64,000 nt of DNA from Nemopilema nomurai (lineage: Eukaryota; Cnidaria; Scyphozoa; Rhizostomeae; Rhizostomatidae), in NCBI GenBank assembly GCA_003864495.1, contig ML133420.1:2939852-3003851 (forward strand), written 5' to 3'. Shown one piece after another: positions 61,001 through 64,000 of the stretch. Position 1 is the stretch's first letter. Each line of letters begins with the position of its first letter. Below the pieces are notes generated by a model. It had not been told where the DNA came from. It saw only the letters and a program-made list of their open reading frames with translations, and did no database searches. The position numbers and the translations under genes are program-made.

Positions 61001-64000
61001 GGTTGGACGTCTTTCCAGCAGGAAATTTCTTGACCTCGTCTCAATTCCCTCTTTAACATTATCACATCTGAAGGTCTGTTAGGTTTTTCCATTTCTGCAT
61101 CAGGGTTTGCCTTACAAGGCGCCATTAACTTATTCACACATTACCAGCCACTTGCAGTTAACATCTAAAAGACCAATGCCTTCTCAATCCCTAACAATCC
61201 TCCTTATGTAAGACAAGAGCTTTTGTCTTTCAGGATATCATCCTTTCTAAAAGGCCAATCCTTAGCATCGCTAAACAAGCATACAAGTAAGCTGCTTCCC
61301 TTTATTTTATCTTCTTCATTGGCACTTTATCATTCTTCATTGTGTTGTTTTTCGTAATGCAATTTTCGACCTTTTACGGGCCAGGTCATTGGTATGACTA
61401 AAATCAGCCGAAGTAGCATTCTTTTACATGGTACCAGTCATGTGAACGTCCTACAGCCTTTGAAGTCTAGTTTATCCTCGACTGCAATCTTTATGTCTAT
61501 TTTACCAAGTATTGAGTACAATTGACTCCTGAATCTTATTTCTTGTGTCCTGTTTTCCAACAGAAGCTGCTCAGGTGTTTAGAAACCTCGAAACAAAGGT
61601 AACTAGACCAGTATTCTAAAGATTAAAGTGTTTTCGATATTTAAAGCTTTTCAGTCAGATTTCGCTGCTTCTTGTTAAATGTGCGGAAGATGTTTGCTAT
61701 TTGATTTCCTCTCCCTTCTCTTAGAAAAGAAGAAATCCGTTCGACCCTTAAAAGACTTAGTTTTGCATTATAGCAGAACACATTTTCACAAGCAATGCCT
61801 GAATCGCCCTGGGTGTCTTATTTCAGGTTCTTAGAGACAGTGTCAGCGTTCTTTGTTGTCAAGCAGAATCGTGTTGGAGGTCTGGAGACAAAATCAATGC
61901 AGTCAATTGCTACAAAAGGGTATGATTATTTATGCTCAACTTTGGCTTGTTTTCGGCGAAATTGTCTCGGAGATGCAAGTTATTCATTATTTGTTCTTCA
62001 AGCATCTGTCAAGGTTCATATTTGATTTGGAATACAATTTATTCGCAGATAAGAGCACTCGATCCTGCTTGCCTTCAGGGAATGGACATTTATTCTCACA
62101 TTTTAGCTGAGGATTACGTCATCAACGAGCTTGAAACGTGAGTAGACGTCACTTTTTGTGCTTCGCTTTGAATTTCAAAGACCCAAAGAAGAGAAGCCAC
62201 CAGAAGAAGAGGAATATTACTGTTTCCTGCTTTTAAAATTCCATTCGTTTAATTATTCAAACGAGCTATATCGGAGACCCGGCAAAATACCCAGTATTAG
62301 GAATGTGTGTGTTAAATATGCGTCTCAATTGTTCCAAATAGATAAACGACAAGATTTATAAATTTGAGTATAATGCTAATGGAAAATTTACATGGGAGAA
62401 CTGTTTGGCACAAACTTGTGCTAGTAGCATCCAAAGTTTCAGTTTTAGCTGAAAGTGCAATATCTCCAATATTGTTAGAATAGAGTTGATGCTAAGATTG
62501 GCAAATTGTAGCTTCAGACTCTTCTGATGCTTAAAAAAAATCTCAGTTTACTGGTCCCATAGAGTTTATGACGGGCTACTATTAAGGCAAAGAAATTATT
62601 CGTTAGATATGGCTCATGGTTTTACTGCTTTGGAGGCGCTAACAGCTATAATTAGTCGAGTAAAACTGAACCTTCAAGATTTCTAAAAGTAACCCTAGTA
62701 GTATGCTTTTTACGCCTATTTCGGAAGGGGTGTTGATGCTCTTTTTCTGGCAGTTGCCAACCCTGTGCCCCTTTCAGTCGACCTAGCTGCTCTGGGTGAA
62801 AATTGTCTCTCTTGTCCTAGGCTGGCGCAGGATTTGACGCGAGTGAGCCAGATAAAGACTGAGCCGTGGATCGCAATGGCGCAGTATTGCACGTGCACCA
62901 ACAGAAAAACAAGAGCCGTCTACTTCGCACAAAAGGTGTGGCCGAGTACCAAGCATCTTCTTGACGTACCAATCATTTTTACCACTGGCGCTTTGATACA
63001 TGCCATTGGAAGCTCATTGAATCTGTTCTATGAGAAGTCCTTTCACACATCAGTACACTGCAAGGATGTTAAATGATATTATTTCTACTGAAATGTTAGT
63101 GTTATTTAACAGGAATATGTTATTTATTGTGCTTCAACTAGTAGAGCTTTTTGACGTAACTTTTTGCTGGAGTGATGTTATTGATGTAAATACTTTTGTT
63201 GATGTTTGTTACATATTTTTCAGGCCCATATGATTGATACGAGAAACGTCCAGGCCTTATTACTGAAAGGTACGCCATCCGTAGTGATTTTTCCAGGGAT
63301 GGAAAGTTATGATGATTATGCCTCTAAGTCAAACGATGCATACCGTTGCCAGATAGGCCTCTGTTGCATACCACGGTGTTTCACTTGAAATATGCATTCT
63401 ACTCTTGCACCTTCCTTATTTGACAGCACAAAATTACATTTTTTTGAAATATCAGATGTTGCTGTGAACTGTTGGGCTACATCATGTTTTAGTTATCGAA
63501 AGCTTCTTTTTCGTTGCGTTTTCTACATTTTCATTTTGACAAGGTGCATGATTTAATATGGAAGCCTTTATCATTGTTGTACCAGAAACTGTTTTATAGC
63601 AAATATGTACAAGCAGCTTCGTATTAAAAGTGTTTTCATGTGACGTCATGGCTCGCTTCAGTATGAACGCGTCTGGCTGCCAGCTTTAGTTTATTGGTAT
63701 TGTTGTGAAGTCGTTATTGTAACGTAGAAAGCGAAAGTGGAAATGTGTTTCACTAAGGAGGGTGTGAATGATTTATCGTGTTTAGTCAACCTGGATTTTT
63801 ATAACGGGTCATATATTTTTGTGCTACTATAGCTTGCCGGTTGCTGAAATCCTAAAATGATCTCAGCGAAAATTGGAAAAGCCAGCTGGATAAAACTAGA
63901 GTGGAAATGACGTCATCAATCTTACACGTAGGATGAAAAAATTAGAGCTGCAATCAGAATTAACATAAATATTAAGATACAATGGTATTGAGCATTGTTT
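55032..64000 (+). CDS. ANAPC7: ANAPC7, TPR subunit of the anaphase-promoting complex (3' part beyond window)
   Basis: Thirteen exons join in phase: 55032-55097, 56719-56853, 57483-57554, 59294-59377, 59592-59674, 60027-60059, 60338-60457, 61234-61286, 61564-61598, 61827-61919, 62049-62137, 62821-62935, 63224-63269. They encode the first ~341 residues; the vertebrate protein has about 550-600. The start MGLIEQVRSMHEHGLHADIK aligns with the shorter N-terminus of animal APC7 (M-x-V-x-x-V-R-x-M). Later matches include SPKVNMALAKLYQKQG, SAITCYKEVLRACPFALDAI, ALDPACLQGMDIYSHILAED and RNVQALLLK, all TPR segments of APC7. The last exon ends with one base of a codon before gtacgc, so the gene continues past 64000; I found no further exon in the last 730 bases. 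Its role is as a scaffold of the APC/C ubiquitin ligase in mitosis. Confidence 0.95.
55865..55897 (+). repeat. Possible diverged foldback terminus in ANAPC7 intron 1
   Basis: The stretch gcaatcatgaagctttgtac followed by cacataaca resembles the foldback terminus gcaattgtgaagttttgtac with several changes. It is short, so the relation is uncertain. Confidence 0.35.
56395..56495 (+). repeat. ~50-base tandem duplication in ANAPC7 intron 1
   Basis: Two to three imperfect copies of a unit containing aatttgacagtatataata and agtctca lie between the first two exons. Confidence 0.75.
57952..58002 (+). repeat. 13-base repeat agggggctgcaga
   Basis: Three and a half tandem copies immediately upstream of the Harbinger-like fragment in ANAPC7 intron 3. 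Confidence 0.85.
58036..58180 (+). pseudogene. PIF/Harbinger transposase N-terminal fragment in ANAPC7 intron 3
   Basis: The frame from 58036 gives MSPSTYEELLSFV. A one-base shift then gives PKIPKQHTNIGGPVGAIAAG. Together they follow the N-terminal block of PIF/Harbinger transposases (M-S-x-x-T-F/Y-x-E-L-L-x-x-V, then P-x-I-x-K-Q-x-T-N-x-R). The catalytic domain is absent and the frame is broken. The MITE-like tttacacgagacgaatttt near 57707 may be part of the same nested debris. Confidence 0.6.
63270..64000. other. Intronic sequence of ANAPC7 at the window edge
   Basis: This follows the donor at 63270. No TPR-coding exon with matching phase was found before the edge, so the next exon should lie beyond 64000. 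Confidence 0.5.

Overview
This is a window from an intron-rich, AT-rich animal nuclear genome. Introns are mostly 100 to 900 bases with canonical GT-AG ends. Genes are dispersed among transposon debris and minisatellites, and single-copy eukaryotic genes (SMG6, PTRH2, ANAPC7) lie side by side. Nothing looks bacterial, viral or organellar. The mix of a CYP3-clan P450, LRR / ephrin-receptor-like / multipass membrane proteins and THAP, PIF/Harbinger and non-LTR elements would suit an early-branching invertebrate such as a cnidarian or sponge, but the sequence alone does not fix the taxon.

Layout. Bases 1-6.4 kb are mostly repeats: a 331-base-arm palindrome inserted in a dispersed repeat whose empty copy lies 2.5 kb away, a small MITE, and an isolated zinc-transporter-like exon fragment. 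A complete cytochrome P450 (6.47-12.37 kb, plus) follows, then a nearly perfect 40-base minisatellite. A broken THAP/DDE transposon (about 13.9-14.8 kb, minus) and an inverted-repeat-bounded element (16.0-16.7 kb) lead into two tandem minus-strand genes for a signal peptide + LRR + Cys-rich + multipass protein. The copy at 24.2-27.5 kb is intact (1113 residues). The copy at 16.9-20.3 kb carries a frameshift. Their ends are almost identical while the central LRRs differ strongly. An unassigned 166-codon open frame sits between them.

From 28 to 31.5 kb are a decayed inverted-repeat element and a LINE fragment. SMG6 (nonsense-mediated decay endonuclease, 19 exons, 31.6-42.6 kb, plus) is followed by three different minisatellites. 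A three-exon gene for a small secreted protein lies at 47.8-50.0 kb. PTRH2 (minus, six exons) and ANAPC7 (plus, running off the right edge) form a divergent pair with about 1.4 kb between start codons.

The housekeeping genes (RNA decay, peptidyl-tRNA hydrolysis, cell cycle) do not form a pathway together. The most unusual locus is the LRR receptor pair, whose mosaic divergence suggests gene conversion of the shared scaffold around a diversifying LRR module. Exon boundaries come from reading splice sites and checking that codon phase is kept across every junction; no alignment or transcript data were available.
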